From contig NJFT01000013.1 of assembly GCA_002221725.1 (NCBI GenBank), positions 62,001 through 126,000 of the forward strand: a stretch of 64,000 nt of DNA, read 5' to 3'. Positions 18,144 to 30,306 of this stretch are shown here, one piece after another. The DNA comes from Scedosporium boydii. Its lineage: Eukaryota; Ascomycota; Sordariomycetes; Microascales; Microascaceae. Positions within the stretch are counted from its first letter, which is position 1. Each line of letters starts with the position of its first letter. The notes below the pieces were generated by a model. That model did no database searches and was not told where the DNA came from. It saw nothing but the letters and a program-made list of their open reading frames with translations. The translations under genes were made by a program, and so were the position numbers.

Positions 18144-21010
18144 TGGAGGTACATTTGATCAATCACCTTCGATCAATCGGAGCGCCAAGGAGAAGAGATG
18201 GAAAATCGCGGTAGTGCTTGACGGATGTAAGCCGGACTAGGGGCCAGCAAGACTAAGGACTCTCCCAAGAAAACACTGGTCGCAAGGTCGGCCTTTCTGG
18301 AAAAGAATATGCGGCGAAGTTGCTGATCGGAAATGAGGCGGCCTGATTGCGGGGTGAAAGCCGCAAGGTATCCACGGCCAGGCTGGCAGATGATGCGCCT
18401 CAAACTGGACGCCAGCCACCCTACCGCCCATGCAGCCTCACCAAAAGACATAGCAATGATAAGCCTTTAGCTGCCAGTCCGCTTCTAATAGCTCGTTGCG
18501 AAAGCGATGTCGAATTCTTTTGAAATGACTCGTGCATCTATGAATTAACCCTCAGAGGAAAACGCAACTGAGCAGTAGACACGTCGCTCAATAGGATCTA
18601 TTTGGGCGCTCAACCCACGGCGTAGTTCCGAAGCTTTTCGGCGCCTGGTGGGATGAGCTCCAAGGCGCAGGGATCCATTTCTCGGATACATTCCCTCGAA
18701 CAGTGACACGAGCACACGAAATATCGTGGAACCGGAAGTCCGTCTCGAGCATGAAGTGCGGCCTGGGCCTGAGGAGCATTCGCCGGGCTTCCTACAGGAG
18801 ATGCATGTCCATCCGCTCGGCGACGAAGAGGTCCCATGACAGCAAAATCCGACGGAGGAACGGGCAGCAGCTGTGACTTCTTGGTAGTGGGCAAATTCTT
18901 CATCATCAACCCTTCTTCTAAAGCAGGTGTGTCAGAAGCAGGAGTAATACCTTCATCCCGGAACTCTCCGCCCATCACTCGAGCTGCAACCAATTCACGC
19001 AGCTCATCGGACGCGTCTGCTCGTCGCGGCCGGGCATCGGCCTTTGCGACGCTTCAGCTTCTTCGTGGCCCCATCGGTCACGTTCGGGTCATGCCGCCCG
19101 ATACTGGATGTGAGTCGAAAATCGCTAATCGACGAACCCCAGCGCCGTGAGGATGCGGCGTTGACCGTTGAAGGGGTGGTCGATAGCATTTTCAAACTTG
19201 AAGGAGATGAAAAGGTCATCAACGCAGCGAACAGAGAGGAACGGAGAGAGGTATAATGGCGTACTTCGTACATCAGACAAAAACCTGCTGTGCCAATACC
19301 AACACACATAGCCGGAGGCATTCGCTTTGCGATCACCTTCCAATCGTGTGTTATACGGAGCCGCGGCGGAGGCGACTACATGACCAAAGGGTGCCTCTTG
19401 AGGAACAAAACGTCGTTGGTTTCCTGGAAGGAAAATCGTCGTATTACTTGCTTTTACTATATTTAATAGCTTAATAATAAGATTACCTATTATCCTTTCC
19501 TCGTCCGAATCGTCTCGCTGTCGGCAGGGGCTTTTGACTTAATTTGATTCTGTGTTTCCTCTTGGACTTTCATACACAGGTATGGAAATGACTCTTTGCC
19601 AGTTTGGTGAGGACCTCGCTGGATTGGTGATTGGCGTTTCTCGGAATTTGCCCTCCCAATGGTCACCAGGCAAGACAGCGTTGGGCTTGGCCTATTAGGT
19701 ACCACCTAATTGCTGCCTCCGCCGACGAATCAAACCATCAATTGTGCACTTCTCCGGAGAGAGCCATCATTCCGGACTAGCTGAATGCTGCCTTCCGGAG
19801 TACGAGGCCCCTGAGGTGCTGTTCCTGCAGCTTACCGTACCAGGGGCTTAGGGGCTAGGGGCAGAGACTGGACCCTGAGCGTTGAGCATTGATGCGACGT
19901 TGCCAACGGCCCCATGTCCCTGTCCACGACCAGATGCCGATCTTGCTTCTTTCTTGAAATTCAGGAGAACTAGCCAAGACTAGCTTCCACTTGCGTTGGC
20001 ACCACAAGCAGGTAGTGCCCTTTCCTCGCCAATGGATTTCGATTTCGTGCCTATTCATCAACCAAACTGCTCTTCAGGGAAATAAACCGTGTTCTCGAAA
20101 CGGCCAAACAGCTTTGCGCACGCTCTGCTTCTTGAGATCAGCATGCTGTTTCTTCCACTCGTGACCTGGACGGTGTGCAGTCCAGCCCAGACATCTGTCC
20201 GCGATCTTCCTCAAATCTCCGAATAGGGTGGTAGCACTGGTAGGACAAACTCTGCTTCTTTATGCCGACCCGGAGACTGGCGGAGGGACATGCAGTACGA
20301 AGTAAGCTTCGACCAGGATTTTCATCATCCTATAAATAGGGTAATGATTTACATTGGACAAAGGGGCCGATGCGGGGGATCCACTCTGCCAGAAGCTTAA
20401 CATCATCCTATGAGGGAACTGCTCACAGGAGTCCTCCGTTCTACCCGGGGAAATCCGTCTCTTCATCTCGTGTTGAGCACTCTGCACGGCCAACAGAGAT
20501 GGGAGGGTTGACACGGACGCAGGAACCCCGGGAATCTCGCCCAATGGTCTGGAGGGTTTTCGGCCTCTTTCTCGACTCCCGGCAGGGCTGGCTTGTTCAT
20601 ATGAGAGGAGGTGGCTGATGGGTCCACGTCATTGGTACACGGATCCGAACCTATCGTTGATTTGGACAGGAGTCTGGTGGTCCAGATCAATTTTAGAACG
20701 TTGTATTCTGCTTCCTGGAAGGGCCAGTTGAGGGATGTATCAATCTCGCTTTTCCGTGCATCTTCCTTCCAGCTCAAAGGGGGCTATGGTGACAGCGGTA
20801 ATATATAGACTTGGGACTTGAGTCCTGCTTCTGTCCTTCTTTTTCCTTTTCTTTCGTTGAGCGTGTTAGTGTTAGCGGTAATGCTATCGCTCCTGCCATT
20901 CGTTTGAACAGTGTCTCCATCGCCGATCTATATTCAGTCGTTTCCGTGTCCTTTTTTCTTCTTTCCTTCGGTCCATCTTTTTTTGGTAAATCGGTTGCGA
21001 GCGGGTCACG
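18144..21010. other. Spacer between the sesB gene and tyrosinase
   Basis: 2.9 kb with no confidently supported gene. The minus strand from about 18610 to 19060 holds an open stretch with protein-like composition (listed separately). Copies of the 9-mer lie at 19262-19270 and 20296-20304. A poly-pyrimidine leader (about 20820-21000) precedes the tyrosinase start. Confidence 0.45.
18610..19062 (-). pseudogene. Possible gene remnant, unknown
   Basis: An open minus-strand stretch reads from just after a TGA near 19063 to a stop at 18610, giving about 150 residues. It includes DASDELRELVAARVMGGEF, then GITPASDTPALEEGLM and a Cys-rich patch YFVCSCHCSREC. The amino-acid balance looks coding-like, but no ATG opens the stretch cleanly and I do not recognise a family. 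It could be an exon of a decayed gene or chance. Confidence 0.2.
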
Positions 21011-23248
21011 ATGTGGTCTCCACAAAAGCTCATTCCTCTTCTGACGCTCTGTCTGGCGTCTCTCGCCTCGGCAAGGATCTCTATCACAGGCGCAACGACT
21101 GGTATCAACCCCGCTAGTGGCGAGGCACCTCCTAGGCTCAATATCAATACTCTGCACAAACAGGGAGGTCCGGCATGGTAAGATGCTCTTTCGGGTGACG
21201 TCAGAGAAGAATGGAACCGTGTTCATGTTCTGAACTGACCACTCTTCGTAGGACACTCTATGTGAGAGCCCTTGCTTCTATGCAAGAGGCGAAGTCGTCT
21301 GATGCTTCGTCGTACTTCCAAATCGCCGGTAAGATAGACCTTGCGAAACAGCCAGCACGGTTACTAATATATCTTGTTCACAGGTATCCACGGACGTCCC
21401 CTCATACCGTGGGATGGTGATGGAAAATCTGTCGGACCCAATGGGTATTGCCCTCACGCGGTATGAGAAAGATCCCGGTTCCGACAACTTGGTATCGATG
21501 GTTGGCGGCTAACTGGAGATGTAGGAAAACTTGTTCCTGCCGTGGCATCGCTCGTACCTAGCACTCTTCGAAGTTGGTGTCTCTCCTTGCTCTCAACGCT
21601 CTCACCGTTCCAAACATTTCCACTCACCAGCCCCATTAGCAAGTACTCGTCCAACACGCCCTCGCCCTCGCCGAAGAGTACCCGGCCAACGTCAGGGCCA
21701 AATACCGCTCCGCCGCGCAAACCCTCCGCATTCCCTACTGGGACTGGGCTGATGATGCCACCATCCCCCCGTCCGTCGGCCAGGCCCAGATTCAAGTCGA
21801 CACGCCCAAGGGCAAGAAGACGATCCGGAACCCGCTATACAGCTACAACTTCCCCAAGGAAGCTGTCGATGGAAAGTATGGATCTATCACTGGTACCCGT
21901 GACCCTACCAAGACAGTGAGGTGTTCCGCTGCCGAGGCGAATGCCCGTATGGCAGGCGTGAACTTCAAGGGCCTTGTCGTAAGTTCCTTTTGTAAGGAGA
22001 ACAATCACACAATCTCCTAGAGCTAACGTTTTGGGAAATTCGTCTAGTACGACGCATTCACTCGGAGTGATACGTTTGCCAAGGTCGCCTCCGTAGGAAG
22101 TGACGGCGTAGTAATGTCCTTTGAACAGCCCCATAACTCCATCCACGTCCGAGCTGCTTGTGGAAACAATTTTGCCTACACCCCGGATTCCGCCTTCGAT
22201 CCTCTCTTGTAGGCCCGCTTCCCCCCTTAGCCAACCCTGTAGGATTCTCTCTTGTTAACCCTTCCAACAGCATGCTCCACCACGCCAACGTCGACCGTCT
22301 CTGGGCCATGTGGGAAGAACTCTACCCCAACCAGAAAGCCCTCTCCCCTCCCTACAAATCCGGCGGCACATTCGCCATCGCCCGCGGCACCACCATTTCC
22401 AACACCTCCCCTCTACTCCCCTTCTACGGCCCCGGCAACAAAGCACACACCAGCGCGTACGTCCAAGGCATCTCTACTTTCGGCTACACCTATCCCGAGA
22501 TCCCCAAGGGCGTCAAGAGCACTACCTCCCGCCGCAACGCCATGAAGGCCACCGTCAACAAGCTCTATGGGCCTGCCGCCCCCAAGCCCAAGACTCGCAG
22601 GGCTCTCGAGTACGTAGACGACATTGTCGACGAGGTTGTTGACACAGTGGCAGACGCTGTCGACGACGTGGTGGACTTGGTAAACGACCTCCTCAACGTC
22701 GAATTCTTCGCGAATATTCGCGTCAACGGAAGCCACATCCCCACGCCCTGCGAGATCAACGTCTACATCGGAGGAAAAGTAGCCGGCAGTTTCGATATCC
22801 TGACGGCGCCCCACGGCGGAGGAATCGTTGAGGGTGAAATCCCCCTCGAGGGTCTCGTCCAGGCCATTGGCCTTGGTGCGATCGCGAAGACGGGCATCCA
22901 GGCCGTTTCTATCATGGGAGAGAACGTCCACGTCGAGATCCTGCACGTAAGTCGTTTTTTTACACAACTTCTCTCGAAAACACACACCATATTTGTAAGG
23001 GTGTTGAAAACAGCTAACCGAGTGTTCTGTAGCCCAACGGAACCGCCATCCCCTACGAACAGTACGACAGCGAATTCGAAATCAACCTCGTCGACATCGA
23101 CGTCACCCTCGACTCCAGCCCCGACGTGTTCCCGCAGTACGGCGAGAGCCGTCACACGCCTGTCCGCGCCAAGCCGGCGCCGCTCCGGAAGAAGTGCGGA
23201 CGCCGAAACCGATATGCGGATATCCCCGGCATTAAGCTCCGAATGTGA
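21011..23248 (+). CDS. Secreted tyrosinase (type 3 copper oxidase)
   Basis: Eight exons inferred: 21011-21177, 21252-21328, 21384-21460, 21525-21572, 21640-21978, 22048-22208, 22271-22946, 23033-23248. All introns are GT-AG, about 55-86 nt, and the frame is continuous to give about 586 aa. A signal peptide opens the protein (LIPLLTLCLASLASA). The CuA site is spread over exons 2-4: IHGRPLIPW, CPHAENLFLPWHRSYLALFE. CuB has HNSIHVRAACG and FMLHHANVDRLW. A C-terminal beta-sandwich region with a DVVDxV-rich linker (VDDIVDEVVDTVADAVDD) follows, as in fungal tyrosinases that carry a C-terminal shielding domain. Such enzymes hydroxylate monophenols and oxidise catechols to quinones in melanin or defence chemistry. 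Exon 4 is only 48 nt, so gene finders could miss it. I see no frame break. Confidence 0.88.
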
Positions 23249-23437
23249 GATGTGGTAGAACCGGGGGGCTGAGAGTAGTTGTTGGTTTTTCTACGGGAGT
23301 CCGGAAGAGATGGATGAGTCGCGCTGCCTGGATTGTAGCGGGGAAATTTTGGTGCTTTTTGCTTTTTTTTTTTTTTTTGCTGATATCCGTTCCTAATATT
23401 ACTGTTCGATTCTCACATGTCATGGGCCCAAAGAATA

Positions 23438-23848
23438 TTATCGGATGAGCAGAGGCGTCTCATTGTTTAGTCCTCCCATGTGATACTGCAGAACAAAAAA
23501 GTCCCTCCCCACAGACCTCGTTTCGAACAGACAGCCTCCCCCAACCTTCTCCTCCCTCAGCTTGACCCAAACATCACCAAGTGCCTCGAAACGCCTCACA
23601 ACTTCAACAGGCCACAAGTGGAAGGCCTCTCCAGGAGAAGGAGGGAAAAGATCTAGATATAATCTGCCAAAATAGAATTCCCACTTCTCCCTCCCCAATT
23701 CCCAAGTTCCCTTTCCCAATGCCCATTTCCTCCACGACTCGTGGTTTGACCAGACCGGGTTCCACGCCGGCGCCTTGCGGAAGTAGTTTGTAAGCAGTGC
23801 GTCTCCGCTCGACCAGTTGAGCTTCCACGAGTCGTCGAGAATCCAGAG
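23438..23848 (-). CDS. Terminal exon of an unknown gene (partial)
   Basis: A clean minus-strand frame of 136 residues follows an ATTTAG acceptor at 23849-23850. It begins LWILDDSWKLNWSSGDALL and runs through RKAPAWNPVWSNHESWRKW and FYFGRLYLDLFPPSPGEAF to LNNETPLLIR and a stop. Its Trp/Lys/Phe-rich globular composition argues for real coding sequence. I could not find a convincing upstream exon with an ATG in the next few hundred bases, so it is either the last exon of a gene whose 5' part I missed or a leftover fragment. It resembles no domain I know. It is tail to tail with tyrosinase, about 190 bp apart. Confidence 0.4.
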   Translation of the reverse strand, partial: LWILDDSWKLNWSSGDALLTNYFRKAPAWNPVWSNHESWRKWALGKGTWELGREKWEFYFGRLYLDLFPPSPGEAFHLWPVEVVRRFEALGDVWVKLREEKVGGGCLFETRSVGRDFFVLQYHMGGLNNETPLLIR

Positions 23849-26800
23849 CTAAATTTTGATTTATATAGGACAAGGACATCTGGGTTTGGATAAAGTGATA
23901 TCCCATCCCATACGACATGCTTTTCAGCAACATTGCTTTTCATTTAGATGAGGCGGTATATTCACATACGTCTAGCATAGGAAAGAGGCCAAAAATATGA
24001 TGTTCCCGCCATGCTAGCTTCATTACCTGTTTCCTCAAAAGACGAAATTACTTCCAAGATCAGCAATGTCTCGTCCTCCCTACACTAAGTCATGGTAACC
24101 GCGACGAAAGATATCATACACTTCGTTCCTACTAGTTTACTCCGTGAGGCGCCCACTTCCGCTTACCAAAATGCCGCAATACACGCTGTGAGGCTATAGG
24201 AGGGAAGTTTCAGGCATGCCCTGTCTCTTACCACTGCCTTACGACTTCGAGCAGGCAACTGGCGCCATTAGACTCGTTTGTTTTCTCTCTGAAGAACAGT
24301 TTAACCTTACTGCGAGGCTCGACTATAACTTTATAGGGACGAGGCCACCCGAAAATGCCGCCAACAGCATTGTTAAGGCTTCTTCAGTTGTCCAATGCTG
24401 CCGAACCGAGCTGAGCTCAGCGAAAGCTTGGACTAGAGTAATAATGCGAATCATGACATCGATATCTCGGCGTTCGTTTTACGCGGAAAGAGTTAGACTT
24501 CACGGGTTGACGTTACTCAGGTCATCTACGAAGCAAGCTACTGCTCTCAAATATATCCAACGCCGAAATGGTGATTCAACGGCACGATCCATTGTGATGC
24601 GCGGCTCAAGTCTGCGGGGTGTTTGGCCCAGGAGCAGCCCCGCTACGTGACATAAGAACCCCAATACTCGAGGCTTAGCGGTAAAATGGTTCGGTCAAGA
24701 TCGACAGACTTACAGCATGTTCACCATATCTTCAGATTTCGGCGGCCCAATGCAAACCCAATTCACAGATTCTCGACGGCGAGCTGCGATTATAATTTAG
24801 TCTGACCAGCGTGGCCCGACTTCGGTGGCTAAGAACGCGACGACCCTTTGAAGCACAAATCGCATGCAAAGGTCTCGCGCCAGCTTGCCGGTTTGGTTAC
24901 TTTCCTAAAGTTCCCGGATGCTGCAGGTAAGGTGGGAAGAATCTCGACAGACCGGCAGGTAGTATACGGTAAATGGCCGGAGAGATGGAGGCCCTGGAGG
25001 GGATAGGTCAGTTCGAGGGCTGTTGGTGTGTGGTTCCCCCACGGGGCTCATGTGTGGCTTTGACCCGAGCTCCAGCTTTTTCGCGTAATAAGATATTCTG
25101 GATTGGCTGTCGGGCATTGATAGTGAGGGTGCCGTGTAACCAGCCTCGAGCATTTGCGGGTACGACTAAGAAGCAGTGGATAAGCGAAAAGGGAAAAAGA
25201 TGACAGTGCGTGCATCATAATCTGCTTGTTTCTGGAACAATCGCATTTTTCTTTATCGCCGTTATCAGCAGACATAAGAGGAGGATCAAGAGATCTCAGA
25301 GCGCCCGTCGGAGTGACGTGGTGCAGCAGAATGGGTCGCACAACTCTGGGCGAAAGTGAAGTGTTCGATCGAGGCTTCGAGGCGTCGTCGTCGTACTCCG
25401 CACTTTGTATGTCGTCCCACCAGCGACCGAAAGCGGAAAAATCGAGATGGAATTGAAGGAAGGTACATCCGTGACCCAAGGTGTGCTCGGTGGGCTATTC
25501 GACCGAATCCCCGTACTTTGTATTGTCGTGGTAATGTTGTCCTGGAACTAAGAAGCATCTCCTGCCTTAGCTCTTACGTGAGTAGTAGGTAAACTTAGCT
25601 TCGATTGCTCGGTCCGAGGTCGCTCAAGCATGGCGAAACAACTCGTCCCTATTTGATGGAGACGATGATGTCGGGGTTGAGGTAACCCTTGCTCTGATTT
25701 GTTCAGTCCTGTGCCGTCCCTGGTCTGCGACTCGAACGCTTGAGATTTATCGACAATCTTGATTCCTGCAACGAGCCACTGGAATGGCGGTGCAATGCAA
25801 TGTAGGTGACTCTATCTCGGTAGGTATATATGTCAATGGGGATGGGATAGCGCTTTGGGTTCTCATCTTCCGACGAAGTATGCTCGGCGCTGCTTGTTGG
25901 AGATTTCCAGAAACCAGGTGTGTGGTGTGGCATCAATTGCCACTTTAGACTGGTGGGAATCCAACCCCGCCATACCCCAACATGCTCCCCATCAGGCACG
26001 TTTTCTGTGTCTGAAGAGGGTAGTTGTCCTCGCATGCCCTGCGCCTGCCTCAGCAAAAGGCAACTACGTCATCGACTGGACAAGGTCCCTAGTCTAGTCT
26101 AGTCCGTCAGGCCAACTCGTCATCGACCGGAAGTCGCTAATTTGCCAATGTACTTGAGCGGTGTACTTGGAGTTTAGCTCAGTCTTGTCCTGCCTCTCAA
26201 GAACAGACTCGTATCTTGTCCGGTGGTTGTCATTGGCTCTGCTGAACTTCTGCATCGACGCATTCGGCTCTGATTAGTCGGCCAAGCAAGTTTATATCAT
26301 CAAACGGACAGAGCGACGGAGGGTACGACCTCGTCGTGCCCCGTTCTCGGCCCTTTGCACCAGTACGCTCCACCAATGCTTGCATGTCGGAGTCGTGCCT
26401 GGCTCTCAATGCCATGCTCCAAGGTCTCCCGCTTTCCCTATCTCAGTCATTATGTATTTTAATCTCCAGAAAACAAGCGGAGATATCCAGAGATAAGGAC
26501 GTTCCCTACTCTTAGTGTGCTTCATAGTGCCTGGAGTTCTTTTGGTGGAGACCCTCTTTTTTTCCCGTTTTACCGTAACAGCGTCTTTTTTTTTCTCATC
26601 TTTTCCCCTTGGAGACCCCAGGATTCAGTTCAATCGTCGCACATTTCGGGAAATATCGGAAGCTGGGGTGCGTTGGCTCGTTTCGGTCCCTCCACTTTGA
26701 TGTTCCTCCCAACGCGCAGGATTATTTTTCAATTTCGATTTTTACGAACTATGTGTGTCCAGAGGAGAAATGTTAAGGGGGTAAGGGGGAGAAAGATGAA

Positions 26801-29800
26801 CCGTTTACAATCAAAGAGTGACGACGTGATTGGGTGGTTTCCTGCTACGATTTTCCAAGTATCTCAGTCCGTGTCAGTCCGTGTCAGCCCGTCTCTCTCT
26901 GATATTTATCATTAGCCTACCCTACCGGGACCCTGCGTCTGGCCAGGTCCGTAATAAGGTCATTGTCATGTTGTCCTCGACAATCGTGGGGCTATGGACT
27001 GTCGCATGCCGTAGGCTTCCCCGCCGCAATTTGATACGGGCGACCGAGAAATCCGGCGAACTAGCGTTGTGTGTCGCACGTTAGCCTCCAATCTAGACTG
27101 CTAACGGCAGTTCTAGATACCCAATCTGGATGTCTCCACTAACACAATCGTACCTTCCAGTTGAATGTCGATGACCGAAGTTTGCCAATTGGCAGAGAAG
27201 GAATGAACCTGACCTGAAGGAACGAAACGAGGACGACCTGGTTTCCTACTCCTTCCGCAAAGCTCAAATGTAAATTTGTAAATTGGATGTTTTCGCAGTC
27301 GTACCTCACACAGGCTCATGGCTTGGGCTGGTCAGTGGTCACACAAGGAAGAAGGTGCGGGCTATATCAATCAAATCTGATCCCATCCACTACGTAATTG
27401 CACGAAGTGCTGAGGAAGACGGATGGATGGCTTGGCACGTGTCTCGAGTTCGCTGCAGTGCGGTTTCTGATCCTCCTGCTTCGTAGTTCATACTTCGTAC
27501 AATTGTATCTAACTTATTACCGACTTACACTGCTTTGGAAAGAGTCTTGAAGCGCTCCTGCCGCCAGTTACAGGCCAGGCGCAAGGAAACAACCTTGAGA
27601 AGCCAAGTGTACTGGTACATTCATCAATTCATTGACCTGATGGCCAGAATAGGTGACGCTGAGTCGCTGACATTAGATGACTGATGATGGGCTGGATGGA
27701 AGGACAATGGAACATTGAACCTTAAGAGGGAGGAAGCATCTTGGCTTCTCCAGCCTCTAGTCCTCCACTCGCCATTCTGATGCCGTAACTGAAATCCCAA
27801 ACCCACCCAGCCAAGGCCAAGATCAGAAAGTCTCCCCATTGCCGGCCCACAAGCCCCGAGGATTAGTGTGCAATAGTGTAGTGTACAAGTACAGGAATAC
27901 AATAATAATCCTCGATGGAAGTCCAAGAACATTATCCCGGCTGGCTGGTACTAGCCATGTACTTCGTACACCCACACCAACCAGCCCAAGGACAACCACC
28001 ACACCTCACCTTGCCTCACTCAACTCCCAAGTGCTCTTTCTCAGACTCCCTGGCACACCACATCACATTCGCTCTTGCTGGCTTCTTCACCAAAACTGGA
28101 GAAGACCGCAGAACCCCGGATTTCTAAACCCCATCCCATTTTTATTTTTATTTTAATTTATATTTTCATTTTTATTTTTTTGCGCCCTTCAACCTACACC
28201 GCACTAATCGGCTTGCCCTGCGCCGTTTGCACGTCACCCCTGCCATCTTGGATGCTCCATGCTCCACGGCACACTGCACTAGACTAACTTTTATTTTCTT
28301 CCTTTTCTCCTTCAGTCTTCGAAGCCACATCACTCTTTCTTTTACCTCACCTTTCCCCCCTTCCCTCCTCCCATTCTCGCATATGCCTCTTCCTGCTCCT
28401 AGCTTTGCCATCCCACCACCTAATCCAGACAGGCACACCCGTATGGAGGAGTGTAAATGCCGACACTAGATGGATTTTGATCAAATGGTTATGATTTAGT
28501 AACTTGGCCTGTACAAACGTCGACTCATTGACTCTCTCGACCCTTGAATGGGGTCCGCCAGTCGAAAGCGTTTGAATAATAATCCAAGGTCCCTCTAGCG
28601 TTTCTGGGACTCTTCATTGCTCTTCCAACTTTGTACAAATACTTTTTCCCGAATCTGCGCTCTGCGCCAGTTTTCCATTTTCTCATTCTTTTATCTCAAC
28701 ACCAGCCGCCATCCCCTGAGATAAGGCAATCTTATCTCTCACTCTTCCGTTGTTATCACTTAAACACACGCCCCCCTTCGTTGTCGTCCTCCCATCAACT
28801 TTTTGACTTTCGTCCTTTCTCGTCTTTTCCCCAACACTTGCTCAAACTATCCGCACGTCATCTCTATCATTGATCCTTTCTCCCTCCCATATTGGACGAT
28901 CCCTTTGGAGACCCCGATGTCTCATTGATCCGATCTGGCCCCCCTGGTCTCACAGGCCCGCAGGACACACCGGTATAAGGCGACTCTTAGATACGCCCAA
29001 ACCACCTTCATCTTCACACACACCCCTCGGATCGATACGGGCCTAAGGGCGCTTGCTTCTCTCGACCATCTATCACGAGTAACCACGTCGCATGGGAATA
29101 CGCATCACCGGTCCACAATAGCTTGCTCCTCCCAGGCCTAACACCACCCTCCTCCCTCCAACTAGCATCTCGGTCTTATCAGACACCCCTGAAGCTCTTA
29201 TCTCGAATTGAGTCTGCGCTAACTGACGCGAGTCGTTCCGCACCCTCGGAGAGCCTCGGTGCCGTGTCTTCCTCCGCTGCGCGTGTAACGCTCTGTTCCT
29301 GCGTTAACAGTTGGGAAGGCAGCCTGCCCCTCTTCACGGGGGAACCTCTACCTTGTGTCGTTAAGACCCCATTTTAATAAACTTGAATTGGAAACTTGAA
29401 TCCTTTTTCCCGTTTCCCCATCAGTATTGACGGGCGTGGGATGCCTGTTGACTGGTCATATTGGGCCAGCATTTGCAAAGAGGAAGAGGACGAAGAAGAC
29501 GAGGAAGAAGAACAGAAAGAAGAAAGGAAGAAAGAGAAGAAGGCCCTAACTTGCCTTTGGTGGAGTACATCTCCCATTCCTCTTCCGAGCCAACCCACTA
29601 CTACTGCTCCTACCACTCCTGACCTATACACACTACCTCTCCGTTGTATCAGCTGGCCAGGTCGGGAAGGGGACTCTCGTCATTTCCCCTTTCTCCCACT
29701 GATATATCAACACTATTACATCATCCTAGCTCCGGAAACAAGAAGAGCTTCTTTCGGGAGCCGCGCTCGGTTGGACTAGTGGGTCCACCAAACTTCTCTT

Positions 29801-30306
29801 CCCCGAGCAACAGGGTTGGGTTTCCCGTCTATACCCTCCCCTCTCTTAAAACCCATACCCCATGGGCATGAGATTAACGCGCACATCTCTAATTACCATT
29901 TTCGGGGACCCTACACCGTGGTTGTAGCATTTCCTGCCAAAACTCTGCGCTACTTGTTATAGCCAGATCTTTCTGAGTAGCAAAGGAAGGGAAGACGTCT
30001 TTCGTCACCTTGCTTTCTACGTCTGTATCTTGTAAGAGATAGCTTGTTTTGGGCTGATTCGCCCATGGACCAATCTGATCCCCCTATCTTTATACAAGGT
30101 GGTGACAAAATTTACTTACCTACAACCTCCGGCCAAGGTTTCTTTGCTTATCCCTTCCTGCACCTGTCGAGCTCCAGCGCCCGCAAGCTCGGCCCCTCGC
30201 CATCCCATTACCGGACGGCCAGCAAATAGCCTTCGATATTCTTGACTGAGAACCCGGTCGGATCGTCGCATATCCCTCCTGCCTTAGATTGGGGCCCTTG
30301 CCCACC
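23849..30306. other. Large gene-poor spacer and leader of the zinc-cluster gene
   Basis: 6.4 kb without a gene I can support. A frame of about 144 codons at 24216-24650 has no recognisable features. The 9-mer occurs at 27491-27499 and 27960-27968. From about 28,000 the plus strand becomes strongly CT-rich, with little G, up to the start at 30307. That is typical of a long fungal promoter or 5' leader, and it includes several short upstream ATG frames. A run of AT-rich T/A blocks lies at 28138-28180. Confidence 0.45.

Noticed and set aside
24216..24650. 144-codon frame in the large spacer
   Set aside because: No domain, no signal peptide, atypical residue balance and no neighbouring splice signals.
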